Positions 17,272 through 26,099 of a stretch of 64,000 nucleotides of DNA are shown piece after piece. Source of the DNA: Methylobacterium sp. AMS5. GTDB taxonomy: Bacteria > Pseudomonadota > Alphaproteobacteria > Rhizobiales > Beijerinckiaceae. The stretch is from positions 2,237,501 through 2,301,500 of the forward strand of contig NZ_CP006992.1 in assembly GCF_001542815.1 (NCBI RefSeq), read 5' to 3'. The notes beneath the pieces were generated by a model. That model saw only the letters and a list, made by a program, of their open reading frames with translations. It was not told the DNA's origin and searched no databases. How positions within the stretch are numbered: the first letter of the stretch is position 1; each line of letters begins with the position of its first letter. The position numbers were made by a program, and so were the translations under genes.

Positions 17272-17538
17272 TCAGGCGGCCTTGGACGTGTTGTCGGGCG
17301 TCTCGCCGTGCCACACGCACCCGGCCGGCTCCGCCGTGCCCGGCGTCAGCTTCGGGTCGTAGCGGAACAGGGTCGAGCAATACTGGCAGATGATCTCGGT
17401 GTCGCTGCCCATGTCGAGGAAGACGTGCGGATGATCGAACGGGGGCAGCGCCCCGATGCACATGAACTCCTTCGAGCCCACCGCGATCACGGTCACGCCG
17501 GCCTGATTGTGGAAGTGGGGAACCGCCTTGTCAGCCAT
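17272..17538 (-). CDS. CHCC-type zinc-finger protein (NDUFS6-like)
   Basis: An 88-residue protein with a zf-CHCC domain: FMCIGALPPFDHPHVFLDMG and ICQYCSTLFRYD supply Cys, His and Cys-x2-Cys ligands. The family is homologous to the C-terminal part of mitochondrial complex I subunit NDUFS6 (known), and alphaproteobacteria carry it as a small stand-alone protein. A complex I accessory role is likely but not shown by the neighbourhood. Probably co-transcribed with the downstream monooxygenase. Confidence 0.85.
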   Translation of the reverse strand: MADKAVPHFHNQAGVTVIAVGSKEFMCIGALPPFDHPHVFLDMGSDTEIICQYCSTLFRYDPKLTPGTAEPAGCVWHGETPDNTSKAA

Positions 17539-17670
17539 CGCACGTCCCTGAAACCGAGGCCGTGGTCTAGCGCGTTCGCGGCCGCACGCCTAGGGTCCCG
17601 CTTCGATCTGCCGACGGTCTGAAGACGCGCGCCTGCGAGGCCGCGGCCTTTCGCGGGAGGCGCCGGCCCG

Positions 17671-18138
17671 ATGCGGTACTCTCTTGTTCGCGTCGCCGAA
17701 CCGTCCGATCGGCAGGTCTACCATGCCATTCGTCGCTCCTCGTTGTGGGAGGAAAGGGGACGGGTTGGTTATGACGATGCCCGGCCTGAGGAGCTTTTCC
17801 CGAACCACCACGCCCTGCTCTTGAAGCGGGATGAAGCGGGCATCGGCACCACGCGCCTCGACGACCTCGGGAACGGGACAGGGATCGTCAGACTCGTGGC
17901 CATCACGGCCCCCCTTCGCAGGAGCGGGCATGGCCGCGTGCTCGACGCGATGGTGGCGGATTACGCGAGAGCGCTTGGCCTCGGCAGGCTGTTCGTCAGC
18001 GCGGCGTCGGATGCCGAAGGGTTCTATTCGTCGGCGGGATGGATACGACTGACGAGGGATGCGCCGGTCCTCCTCGGACAAGCCGAGGGCTTTGTGGCGA
18101 TGACCAAACGCATCGTCCGACAAGGTGCGCTGATTTGA
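17671..18138 (+). CDS. GNAT-family N-acetyltransferase
   Basis: A 155-residue protein with the GNAT fold. IVRLVAITAPLRRSGHGRVL (about 75-94) carries the acetyl-CoA pyrophosphate loop, in a variant form (RRSGHGRVL for R/Q-x-x-G-x-G/A). The motif-B region FVSAASDAEGFYSSAGWIRL follows. N-terminal segment: VYHAIRRSSLWEERGRVGYD. The substrate is unknown. Single gene flanked by divergent and unrelated genes. Confidence 0.85.
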   Translation: MRYSLVRVAEPSDRQVYHAIRRSSLWEERGRVGYDDARPEELFPNHHALLLKRDEAGIGTTRLDDLGNGTGIVRLVAITAPLRRSGHGRVLDAMVADYARALGLGRLFVSAASDAEGFYSSAGWIRLTRDAPVLLGQAEGFVAMTKRIVRQGALI

Positions 18139-18317
18139 TGTGACTCCCGATTGGCCGCCCCACTGGCTCGGCCCGGAACGAACCAAGGTGCGGTCGGTCC
18201 AATCGAACAGCGCGAAAGGCATTCATGCTCGGGCGCGCGCGGGTTGGCGCCGGCCCTGGGGCGGCGTAAGACGAGAGCGTCCGCCTCGAACGTCCCTCGC
18301 TAAGCGCCCGATCTCCC

Positions 18318-19172
18318 ATGAGCCGTGAAGAGCAAGCCGTCGCCGAAGGCGGGCGCCGCGCCCCGGAGCCGCCGATCCACGGACCGGAGGGGTTCGAGGG
18401 CATGCGCCGCGCCGGCCGCCTCACCGCGGAGGCGCTCGATCTCCTGGTCGAGGCCGCCCAGCCCGGCGTGACGACGGAGCATCTCGATCGGCTCGCCTTC
18501 GAGTTCGGCATGGATCACGGTGCCTATCCGGCCTCGCTGTTCTACCGCGGCTACCGCAAATCGATCTGCACCTCGATCAATCACGTCGTCTGCCACGGCA
18601 TTCCCAACGACAAGCCCCTGCGCGAGGGCGACATCGTCAATCTCGATTGCTGCCTGATCCTCGACGGCTGGCACGGGGATTCGAGCCGCATGGCCTATAT
18701 CGGCGAGGTGCCGCGCAAGGCGCAGCGCCTGTGCGAGATCACCTACGAGGCGCTGATGCGCGGCATTCGCGCGGTGAAGCCCGGCGGCTCCACCAACGAT
18801 ATCGGCCGTGCGATCCAGACCTACGCGGAATCCGAGCGCTGCTCGGTGGTGCGCGATTTCTGCGGCCACGGGCTCGGCCGCGTCTACCACGACGCGCCGA
18901 CCATCCTGCACTACGTCGAGGCGAGCTACGATGTGCCGCTCAAAGCCGGCCAGTTCTTCACCATCGAGCCGATGATCAATCTCGGTCGGCCTGCGGTGAA
19001 GGTGCTCTCCGACGGATGGACCGCCGTGACCCGCGACCGGTCGCTGTCGGCGCAGTTCGAGCACACGGTGGCGGTGACCGAGGATGGCTACGAGATCTTC
19101 ACGCTCTCGCCCAAAGGCCTCGATCAGCCCAAGCCGCATGGTCTCGAGGCGCACGGCGCGCAGGCCGACTGA
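18318..19172 (+). CDS. map: Methionine aminopeptidase, type I
   Basis: Removes the initiator methionine from nascent proteins. The 284-residue protein shows all five metal ligands: the aspartates of [20 protein letters not shown], the histidine of [16 protein letters not shown], the glutamate of [11 protein letters not shown], and the glutamate in [18 protein letters not shown]. The His of [13 protein letters not shown] also matches. An N-terminal extension of about 30 residues is typical of alphaproteobacteria. ATG at 18318. radC starts 13 bases after its stop. Confidence 0.97.
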   Translation: MSREEQAVAEGGRRAPEPPIHGPEGFEGMRRAGRLTAEALDLLVEAAQPGVTTEHLDRLAFEFGMDHGAYPASLFYRGYRKSICTSINHVVCHGIPNDKPLREGDIVNLDCCLILDGWHGDSSRMAYIGEVPRKAQRLCEITYEALMRGIRAVKPGGSTNDIGRAIQTYAESERCSVVRDFCGHGLGRVYHDAPTILHYVEASYDVPLKAGQFFTIEPMINLGRPAVKVLSDGWTAVTRDRSLSAQFEHTVAVTEDGYEIFTLSPKGLDQPKPHGLEAHGAQAD

Positions 19173-19185
19173 CGGCCCGACGGGG

Positions 19186-19932
19186 ATGGCCCGCCGAACG
19201 GCCGAACCACCCGGCCCGCCGAGCCTCTCCGAGGCGGGGGCTCCGGCCCCAGCCGGGGAGGCCCGGCATTATCACGGCCACCGCGAGCGCCTGCGCACCC
19301 GCTTCGCCGATCACGGCGCCGAGGCACTGGCCGATTACGAACTGCTCGAACTCACCCTGTTCCGGGCAATCCCGCGGCGGGACGTCAAACCGCTCGCCAA
19401 GGCGCTGATCCACCGCTTCGGCTCGTTCGCCGAGGTGCTCAGCGCCGATCCCGCCCGGCTCGCGGAGGTCGAGGGGATCAGCGCCGGGGTTGTCGCCGAC
19501 CTCAAGCTGATCGAGGCCGCGGGCCGGCGGCTCGCCCGCGGCGCCATCGTTGAGCGACCGCTGCTCTCCGCGTGGAGCGCGCTCCTCGAATATCTGCGCG
19601 CCACCATGGCGTTCTCGGGCCGCGAGGAGTTCCGCCTGCTGTTCCTCGACCGGCGCAACCACCTCATCGCCGACGAGGTGCAGGGGCGCGGCACCGTCGA
19701 TCACACCCCGGTCTATCCCCGCGAGGTGGCGCGGCGGGCGCTCGAACTCTCCGCCACCGCGATCATCCTCGCCCACAACCACCCCTCCGGCGATCCGACG
19801 CCGTCGAACGCCGATATCCGCATGACCCGGGAGATCGTCTCGGTGCTCGGTCCGCTCGGCATCGTGGTGCACGACCACGTCATCCTGGGCCGCGACGGGC
19901 ATGCGAGCCTCAAGGGCCTCAAGCTGATCTGA
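19186..19932 (+). CDS. radC: RadC-family JAB-domain protein
   Basis: A 248-residue protein with an N-terminal helix-hairpin-helix region ([20 protein letters not shown]) and a C-terminal MPN/JAB metalloprotease-like domain with the ligands in [20 protein letters not shown] (His-x-His...Asp). The RadC name is historical; a DNA repair role is doubtful in the literature. Start ATG 19186, 13 bases after map, so they form an operon. Confidence 0.92.
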   Translation: MARRTAEPPGPPSLSEAGAPAPAGEARHYHGHRERLRTRFADHGAEALADYELLELTLFRAIPRRDVKPLAKALIHRFGSFAEVLSADPARLAEVEGISAGVVADLKLIEAAGRRLARGAIVERPLLSAWSALLEYLRATMAFSGREEFRLLFLDRRNHLIADEVQGRGTVDHTPVYPREVARRALELSATAIILAHNHPSGDPTPSNADIRMTREIVSVLGPLGIVVHDHVILGRDGHASLKGLKLI

Positions 19933-20184
19933 GCCGCAGACGTGCTCCCCGCCGAGCCTGCCGGCCGTGTCGGCAAAATTTTCCATGACTGGTTGTGCGA
20001 TCCTGCAACGAAGCGTCGCTTCGAGGGATGGGATTGCGCGCGGCTTCCGCTACATCGATCGCAGGGCCGCGGGTGCGGCGTGCCGCGGCGGCGGCGGGGC
20101 ACGGGGTTGCGGGGCCGGCGGAACGTCCGCCGCGTGGCCTGCCTCTTGCTCCGCTCGGACGACATCGCAGGGGGATTCGCGCGG

Positions 20185-21624
20185 ATGGCGCAGACGGCGT
20201 TCGACGAGATGAACGGGACAGGAACGGGCCAGCCCGATCCGGTTGTCGTGCGGGAGGCCTACGACATCCTCAAGTCGTGGCTCGACAAGACGCCGCCGGA
20301 GCATTTCAACACCCGCCGCAGCCAGGCCGAGATGCTGTTCCGGCGCATCGGCATCACCTTCGCGGTCTACGGCGCCAACGAATCGACCGAGCGGCTGATC
20401 CCGTTCGACATCATCCCGCGGGTGCTGACCAAGCCCGAATGGGACTTCCTCGAGCGGGGCCTGAAGCAGCGGGTCACCGCGCTCAACGCCTTCATCAACG
20501 ACATCTACGGCGCCGAGGAATGCATCAAGGCCGGTATCATCCCGGCCGACCTCGTCTACCGCAACCCGCATTACCGCATGGAGATGCGCGCCTTCGACGT
20601 GCCGCACGATCTCTACGTCCACATCGCCGGCATCGACATCGTGCGGACCGGCGAGAAGGACTTCTTCGTGCTGGAGGACAACGCCCGCACCCCATCCGGC
20701 GTCTCCTATATGCTGGAGAACCGCGAGGTGATGATGCGGCTCTTCCCCGAGCTGTTCTCCCGCCATCGCGTCGCGCCGGTCGAGAACTATCCCGACGCCC
20801 TGCTTGCGACCCTGCGCAGCCTCGCCCCGGCTTCCGCCACGCGGGACCCGACCGTCGTCCTGCTGACGCCCGGCCGCTACAACTCGGCCTTCTACGAGCA
20901 CTCCTTCCTGGCCGACAAACTCGGCGTCGAACTGGTGGAGGCGGGCGACCTCTTCACCAAGGACGAGGTCGTCTACATGCGCACCACCGAGGGGCCGCGC
21001 CGGGTCGACGTGATCTACCGTCGCCTCGACGACGACTTCCTCGATCCGCTCGTCTTCCGGCCGGACTCGGTGCTTGGCGTGCCCGGGCTGATGAACGCCT
21101 ACGAGCGGGGCAACGTCACCCTGTCGAACGCCGTCGGCACCGGTATCTCGGACGACAAGGCGGTCTACAGCTACATGCCGGAAATCGTGAAGTTCTTCAC
21201 CGGTGAGGAGCCGATCCTGCACAACGTGCCGACCCATCGCTGCCGCGAGAAGGACGCCTTCTCCTACGTGATGGACAACCTCAAGGACCTCGTTGTGAAG
21301 GAGGTCAACGGCTCGGGCGGCTACGGCATGCTGGTGGGCCCGCACGCGACGCGGCGCGAGATCGACGAATTCGCGAAGAAGCTGCGCCACGCGCCCGACA
21401 ACTTCATCGCCCAGCCGACGCTCTCGCTCTCCACCTGCCCGACCTTCGTCGCCTCGGGCGTCGCCCCGCGCCACGTCGATCTGCGCCCGTTCGTGCTGGC
21501 CGGCGCCGACGAGATCCGCATCGTGCCCGGCGGCCTGACCCGGGTTGCCCTGAAGGAAGGCTCGCTCGTGGTCAATTCGAGCCAGGGCGGCGGCACCAAG
21601 GATACCTGGGTGCTCGATGCCTGA
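20185..21624 (+). CDS. Circularly permuted ATP-grasp protein (Anbu cluster)
   Basis: A 479-residue member of the circularly permuted ATP-grasp type 2 family, predicted to form an ATP-dependent amide or peptide bond. It begins MAQTAFDEMNGTGTGQPDPV. Landmarks are KQRVTALNAFINDIYGAEEC, DFFVLEDNARTPSGVSYMLE and KEVNGSGGYGMLVGP (nucleotide-binding loop). ATG 20185 follows an AGGGGG site; upstream in-frame sequence is not protein-like. It heads a plus-strand set with an alpha-E gene, a transglutaminase and an Anbu hydrolase. That combination is known from comparative genomics as a predicted peptide-tagging or synthesis module; the substrate is unknown. Confidence 0.92.
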   Translation: MAQTAFDEMNGTGTGQPDPVVVREAYDILKSWLDKTPPEHFNTRRSQAEMLFRRIGITFAVYGANESTERLIPFDIIPRVLTKPEWDFLERGLKQRVTALNAFINDIYGAEECIKAGIIPADLVYRNPHYRMEMRAFDVPHDLYVHIAGIDIVRTGEKDFFVLEDNARTPSGVSYMLENREVMMRLFPELFSRHRVAPVENYPDALLATLRSLAPASATRDPTVVLLTPGRYNSAFYEHSFLADKLGVELVEAGDLFTKDEVVYMRTTEGPRRVDVIYRRLDDDFLDPLVFRPDSVLGVPGLMNAYERGNVTLSNAVGTGISDDKAVYSYMPEIVKFFTGEEPILHNVPTHRCREKDAFSYVMDNLKDLVVKEVNGSGGYGMLVGPHATRREIDEFAKKLRHAPDNFIAQPTLSLSTCPTFVASGVAPRHVDLRPFVLAGADEIRIVPGGLTRVALKEGSLVVNSSQGGGTKDTWVLDA

Positions 21625-21731
21625 GCGCTTCGCCCGATACTTTCGCAATCTTCAGGCGGGCCGGGCAGCGTCGGTGATGAAACACCGCGCATCTGCCGCC
21701 CTGGTCGCCAACGCGCCCGCGAGCTGACGCC

Positions 21732-22676
21732 ATGCTGTCCCGGACTGCCGACAACCTCTACTGGCTCTCGCGCTACGCCGAGCGCGCGGATTTCCTGGCC
21801 CGCATCCTCGACGCGGCGCTGCGGCTGGCGGCCCTGCCGTCGAGCTACGGCGGACGCACCTCGAACGAGTGGGCCTCCGCCCTGTCCTCGGCGGGCGATC
21901 CCGAGCTGTTCAAGACGCTCTACGATTCGGTCAACGAGCACACGGTCTGCAACTTCCTCGCCTTCTCGCCCCACAACCCGTCCTCGATCCGCTCCTGCAT
22001 CGCCACCGCGCGGGAGAACGCCCGCTCGATCCGCACGGCGCTCACCACCGAGATGTGGGACACGATCAACGGCGCCTATCTCGAACTACGGTCCTACGAG
22101 GGCCGCGACCTCTCGCGCGACGAGTTCACGCAGTTCCTCGACTGGGTGAAGCGCGTCTCGCTGACCTTCGACGGCTCGGCCTACCGGACGATGCTGCGCA
22201 ACGACGCCTACTGGTTCACCCGCGCCGGCACGGCGATCGAGCGGGCGGACAACACCGCGCGCATCCTCGACGTGAAGTACCAGATCCTGCTGCCGGCCTC
22301 GGAGCGGGTCGGCGGCTCGCTCGACTACTTCCAGTGGACGACGATCCTGCGCGAGGTCTCGGCCTTCAACGCCTACCACTGGGTCTACCGCGAGAGCATC
22401 AAGCCGGTTCTCGTCGCCGACCTGCTGATCCTCAACCCCGAGATGCCGCGCTCGCTCGCGAGTTGCTACCGCATGCTGGTGGAGCATCTCGATCTGATCG
22501 CCGACGCCTACGGTCGCCGTGGCGAGAGCCAGCGGCTTGCGAGCAATCTGCGGGCGAAGCTTCGCAGCGCTGAAATCGAGCGCGTCTTCGCCTCCGGCCT
22601 CCACGAGTTCATCCAGGGCTTCATCGTCGAGAACAACAGTCTCGGCGCCGCCATCAGCGAGCAGTATCTGGTGTGA
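21732..22676 (+). CDS. Alpha-E (DUF403) protein of the Anbu cluster
   Basis: A 314-residue all-helical protein beginning MLSRTADNLYWLSRYAERAD, the invariant opening of the alpha-E family. It also contains YWFTRAGTAIERADNTARIL, FQWTTILREVSAFNAYHWVY and NPEMPRSLASCYRMLVEHLD. The family is tied by conserved neighbourhood to circularly permuted ATP-grasp proteins and transglutaminases. Its biochemical role is not established. A perfect 17-base inverted repeat begins four bases after the stop. Confidence 0.93.
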   Translation: MLSRTADNLYWLSRYAERADFLARILDAALRLAALPSSYGGRTSNEWASALSSAGDPELFKTLYDSVNEHTVCNFLAFSPHNPSSIRSCIATARENARSIRTALTTEMWDTINGAYLELRSYEGRDLSRDEFTQFLDWVKRVSLTFDGSAYRTMLRNDAYWFTRAGTAIERADNTARILDVKYQILLPASERVGGSLDYFQWTTILREVSAFNAYHWVYRESIKPVLVADLLILNPEMPRSLASCYRMLVEHLDLIADAYGRRGESQRLASNLRAKLRSAEIERVFASGLHEFIQGFIVENNSLGAAISEQYLV

Positions 22677-22679
22677 GAG

Positions 22680-22734
22680 AGGCTCCCTGATACGGCCTCC
22701 GTTTCGATTCAGCGGACGCCGTATCAGGGAGCCT
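22680..22734. repeat. Perfect 17-base inverted repeat after the alpha-E gene
   Basis: AGGCTCCCTGATACGGC (22680-22696) and its exact complement GCCGTATCAGGGAGCCT (22718-22734) enclose a 21-base loop. It starts four bases after the alpha-E stop codon. There is no U-tract. Its sequence is unrelated to the GCATCGTCC palindromes. Confidence 0.85.
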
Positions 22735-23251
22735 GCGCTCTGCCCGAGCGAAGCCGAAATCCGCCCTCCCGAAAGGCACCGACCGGTTTCGGGAGAGGCG
22801 CTCGAAAGCTGGCCTGAGGGTGATCGGCGACGGGGTTCCGAGGCCGAGCGACCGCGCGGCGCCCCGCCATCGCGCGAAGACGCATGATACCTGTTCTCGG
22901 CGTGTAGGGCCAAAGATGGCGGCCGAGATTGCCGCGCCGCACATCGGGTTTGTCGAGTAAAGCACCCGAGCGGGCATAAAACTGGAAAAATGTGTCGGTT
23001 CACGGCAAGTCCGGCTCCGACACTCCATCAACATTGTTGCAGGTCGTCGCCTGAGCGGGCGCCCGGCACGGCTGCAAAGCATAAAAATAATCGACCGTGC
23101 ATTTTGGGGAGACGATCGCCGGCCGTCCTCCGACTGACATCGACTCCCGTTCGACCGCTGCGGCGCTCGAAGAGCGGGCGGCGCATATGCGCGATGAATT
23201 TCCTGCCAAAACCTTGTTCCGCTCGGCCGGCCCTGTGAGGATCTGCAAACG
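22735..23251. other. Intergenic region between alpha-E gene and MFS gene
   Basis: Apart from the two palindromes nothing coding is supported. Residual frames are arginine- and serine-rich. The part near 23080-23110 is AT-richer than its surroundings and may hold the promoter of the transporter gene, but no convincing -35/-10 pair was identified. Confidence 0.5.
22762..22800. repeat. Diverged palindromic repeat (TCCCGAAA core)
   Basis: Arms CTCCCGAAA (22766-22774) and TTTCGGGAG (22787-22795) match exactly. The flanks CGCC and GGCG also pair with one interruption. The central TCCCGAAA/TTTCGGGA core is that of the 12860 repeat, with altered outer arms. Confidence 0.6.
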
Positions 23252-24739
23252 ATGCTGTCGATGCATGTTGATGCCGAGAAGGATTGGAAGGCCTCGGACT
23301 GTACCGTCACCGAGCCGTCGACGATCCGTCGCGCGATCTCGGCGGCTTCGATCGGGAATGTCGCCGAGTGGTATGATTTCGGCGTCTATGCGTTCTTCGA
23401 GCCGACGATCCAGAAGGTGTTCTTCTCGAATCTCTCCCACACGATGGGGGAGATCGCGACCTTCGGGCTGTTTGCCGTCGCCTTCCTGATCCGGCCGCTC
23501 GGCGGCATGTTCTTCGGCCCGCTGGCCGACCGGATCGGCCGCAACAAGGTTCTTGCGGCCACGATGATCCTGATGGCCGTCGGCACCTTCGCGATCGGCT
23601 GCATTCCCAGTCAGGACAGCATCGGCATCGCCGCGCCCCTTCTCCTTCTCGTTGCCCGTCTGATCCAGGGCTTCTCCACCGGCGGCGAGTACGGGAGCGC
23701 CATGACCTTCATCGCCGAGTACGCCCCCGACCGGCGGCGGGGCTATCTCGGGAGTTGGTTGGAGTTCGGCACCTTCACCGGCTACCTGCTGGGCGCGATC
23801 GTCGTGACCGTGGCGGGTCTCGCCCTGACCGAGCAGCAACTGCTCGATTGGGGCTGGCGTCTGCCCTTCTTTCTGGCCCTGCCGCTCGGCCTCGTCGGCG
23901 TCTACCTGCGTTCGCAGCTCGCCGAGACCCCCGCCTTCGCCGCCCTCGAACAGGAGACGGAGGATCGCGAGAGGCGTCTGCGCGCGGGACAGACCGCGAA
24001 GGATATCCTGGTCCTCTGGCCCTACGTCCTCGTCTGCATGGGGCTCGCACTGGCCTGGAACGTGCCGAACTACATGCTGACCTCCTACATGCCGACCTAC
24101 GTCACGCAGACCTTGCCGATGATGCAGCAGGCCGGCGGCATCTCGCCGACGGAGTCTCAGGTTCTGCAGATTACGGTGATGGTGCTCGCGCTCCTGTCGA
24201 TCCCGTTTATCGGCCGCCTGTCCGACCGCTTCGGACGCAAGCCCTTCGCTCTGATCGGGGCGGTCGGCCTCGTGGTCATGGCCCTGCCGATGATCCTGCT
24301 GATCCGCAGTCAGAGCGAGGCCGCGGTCTTCCTCGGCCTGCTGATCATGGGGCTGCTGCTGATCTGCTTCAGCGCCACGATGCCTTCGACGTTGCCGGCC
24401 CTCTTCCCCACGAACCTGCGGGCGAGCGGTCTCTCGATCTCGTTCAACGTGTCCGTCTCGCTCTTCGCCGGAACGACGTCGGTCGTCGTCGGATCGCTCG
24501 TGGCGTATACCGGCGACCTCAATTGGCCCGCCTATTACCTGATGATCGCCGGCGTGATCGGCGTGGTCTCGATCCTCCTCATCCGCGAACCCAACGGCAA
24601 GCGCATGTGGGGCTCGCCGCCGGCCGCGGCGAGCGAGCAGGAGGCGCACGACCTCGTCCGGAGCGACAACCCAGGTTCGGTCGGCAGCGGACCGGGACTG
24701 CCGGGGCCGGGCAGGGCCGTGCGGGGCCGGATGGCCTGA
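23252..24739 (+). CDS. MFS transporter, metabolite:H+ symporter (ProP-like) type
   Basis: A 495-residue transporter with twelve predicted membrane segments. The MHS-family signature ASIGNVAEWYDFGVYAFFEP is near residue 32, and RLIQGFSTGGEYGSAMTFIA holds the family's conserved Gly-Glu-Tyr segment. Loops DRIGRNK and DRFGRKP are the two MFS A-motifs. These transporters take up proline/betaine, citrate, ketoglutarate or similar solutes; the substrate cannot be chosen. ATG 23252 follows GAGGA at about ten bases. It sits between the alpha-E and transglutaminase genes of the Anbu set and has its own long upstream region. Confidence 0.92.
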   Translation: MLSMHVDAEKDWKASDCTVTEPSTIRRAISAASIGNVAEWYDFGVYAFFEPTIQKVFFSNLSHTMGEIATFGLFAVAFLIRPLGGMFFGPLADRIGRNKVLAATMILMAVGTFAIGCIPSQDSIGIAAPLLLLVARLIQGFSTGGEYGSAMTFIAEYAPDRRRGYLGSWLEFGTFTGYLLGAIVVTVAGLALTEQQLLDWGWRLPFFLALPLGLVGVYLRSQLAETPAFAALEQETEDRERRLRAGQTAKDILVLWPYVLVCMGLALAWNVPNYMLTSYMPTYVTQTLPMMQQAGGISPTESQVLQITVMVLALLSIPFIGRLSDRFGRKPFALIGAVGLVVMALPMILLIRSQSEAAVFLGLLIMGLLLICFSATMPSTLPALFPTNLRASGLSISFNVSVSLFAGTTSVVVGSLVAYTGDLNWPAYYLMIAGVIGVVSILLIREPNGKRMWGSPPAAASEQEAHDLVRSDNPGSVGSGPGLPGPGRAVRGRMA

Positions 24740-24853
24740 ACAGCGGATCCTGCCAGAACCCGTGCTGTCTTCATCGGGCACGGGCTTCTCGCACTCTCGC
24801 GTCGCTCAGGGTCGAATCTCGGAGCGCCCCGCTCGAAGCGAAGCGCCGTGCGG

Positions 24854-25033
24854 TCAGTCGCCGTACCTGTCGTATCGCCGCCCCTCGTTGTACCGGGAGC
24901 TGCGATACGACCGGCCGTAATGACCGCCGAAATCGTGCTTGCGCCGCCATCCATGGGCCGGGGCCGATCCATGATGGGGTCCGCCGAGAAAACGCGCTCT
25001 GCCAAAGCTTTGAGCAAGCTTCCCGATTTCCAA
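24854..25033 (-). CDS. Possible small Arg/Tyr/Gly-rich protein, TTG start
   Basis: An open frame of 59 codons from TTG 25033 to TGA 24854, with AAGGA seven bases before the TTG and an in-frame TAG just upstream. The C-terminal half reads WRRKHDFGGHYGRSYRSSRY and ends RRYDRYGD. This biased composition is unlike random translation of GC-rich DNA here. It has no ATG or GTG start and is short, so automated calling may miss it. No family recognised. It lies on the strand opposite to its neighbours, in the gap between the MFS and transglutaminase genes. Confidence 0.4.
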   Translation of the reverse strand: MEIGKLAQSFGRARFLGGPHHGSAPAHGWRRKHDFGGHYGRSYRSSRYNEGRRYDRYGD

Positions 25034-25084
25034 AGTGCCGTCCTTGCCCTAGCTTGCCGCAAGTCGTCCCGGCAGGATCAAGGC

Positions 25085-25945
25085 ATGCGCATCCGGATCG
25101 TCCACGATACGGTCTATACGTACCAGCAGCCCGCGCGGGGCCTGATTCAGATCCTGCGGCTGACGCCCCGTGACCATGACGGTCAGCATGTGCGCGAGTG
25201 GCGGATCGAGCCCTCCGTCAACGGACGGCTCACCGCGCGCGAGGACGGGTTCGGCAATCTCGTCCACTGGTTCACCGCCGACGATCCCACCGACGCGCTC
25301 ACCGTGCGGGTGACCGGCGAGATCGAAACCTTCGAGACCAGCGGTGTCGTGCGCGGCGCGGTGGAGCGCCTCCCCGATCTGTTCTACCTGCGCGACACCC
25401 CGCTGACCGAGGCGAGCCCGGAACTCAAGGCCTTCGCGGAGAGGGTCGCGGGCAAGGGGGAGCGTGATGCGCTGCCGATGCTGCACCGCTTGCTCGCCGC
25501 CGTCCACGACACCGTGACCTTCGAACCGGGCCCGACCAGCGCCAGCACCAGTGCCGCCCAATCCTTCGAGGTCGGGAAGGGCGTGTGCCAGGATCTCACC
25601 CACATCTTCCTCGCCGCTGCCCGGCATCTGGAGATCCCGTCGCGCTACGTCTCCGGCTATTTCCGCCGCGACGACGGCGCCGACGACCAGAAGGCGGGGC
25701 ATGCCTGGGCGGAATCACTGGTGCCGGGCCTCGGCTGGATCGGGTTCGACCCGGCCAACGGCATCTCCGCGACCGAGGCGCATGTGCGCGTCGCCGTCGG
25801 CCTCGACTATCTCGGCGCCGCGCCGATCCGCGGCAGCCGCGTCGGCGGAGGCACCGAAACCCTCGACGTGGCCCTGCGCGTCGAGCAGGTGCATTCCCAA
25901 TCGCAGTCTCAGGGCCACGGTCAGCAGAGCCAGAGTCAAAGCTAA
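25085..25945 (+). CDS. Transglutaminase-like cysteine protease family protein (Anbu cluster)
   Basis: A 286-residue cytosolic protein beginning MRIRIVHDTVYTYQQPARGL, the typical bacterial transglutaminase N-terminal domain. The catalytic triad is visible: Cys in GKGVCQDLTHIFLAAARHLE, His in KAGHAWAESLVPGLGWIGFD, and Asp in that same FDPANG segment. Bacterial members are thought to act as peptidases or amide-bond enzymes. The last 20 residues form a Ser/Gln-rich tail (HSQSQSQGHGQQSQSQS). ATG 25085 is the family start; sequence upstream in frame is noncoding. It precedes the Anbu gene by 154 bases. Confidence 0.92.
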   Translation: MRIRIVHDTVYTYQQPARGLIQILRLTPRDHDGQHVREWRIEPSVNGRLTAREDGFGNLVHWFTADDPTDALTVRVTGEIETFETSGVVRGAVERLPDLFYLRDTPLTEASPELKAFAERVAGKGERDALPMLHRLLAAVHDTVTFEPGPTSASTSAAQSFEVGKGVCQDLTHIFLAAARHLEIPSRYVSGYFRRDDGADDQKAGHAWAESLVPGLGWIGFDPANGISATEAHVRVAVGLDYLGAAPIRGSRVGGGTETLDVALRVEQVHSQSQSQGHGQQSQSQS

Positions 25946-25974
25946 AGTCTTGGCCAGAGCTTGGGCCAAGGCCG

Positions 25975-26004
25975 AGCCGGCACCGGGCCTTGGGTCCGGC
26001 TTTT
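25975..26004 (+). terminator. Terminator-like hairpin between transglutaminase and Anbu genes
   Basis: GCCGG (from about 25976) pairs with CCGGC (25996-26000), extended by further pairs. TTTT and then a run of A residues follow (26001-26011). This resembles a weak intrinsic terminator on the plus strand and may lower transcription into the Anbu gene. Stem pairing beyond five base pairs is imperfect. Confidence 0.45.
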
Positions 26005-26099
26005 AAAAAAAGTTGTCTTGCCGGGCCGGCTCGGAGCGTGCGATGCGAGCCGCCTGAACCTGCCCGGCGCACGGGCTCCTGCCTGAGGCGGCGACCGCC

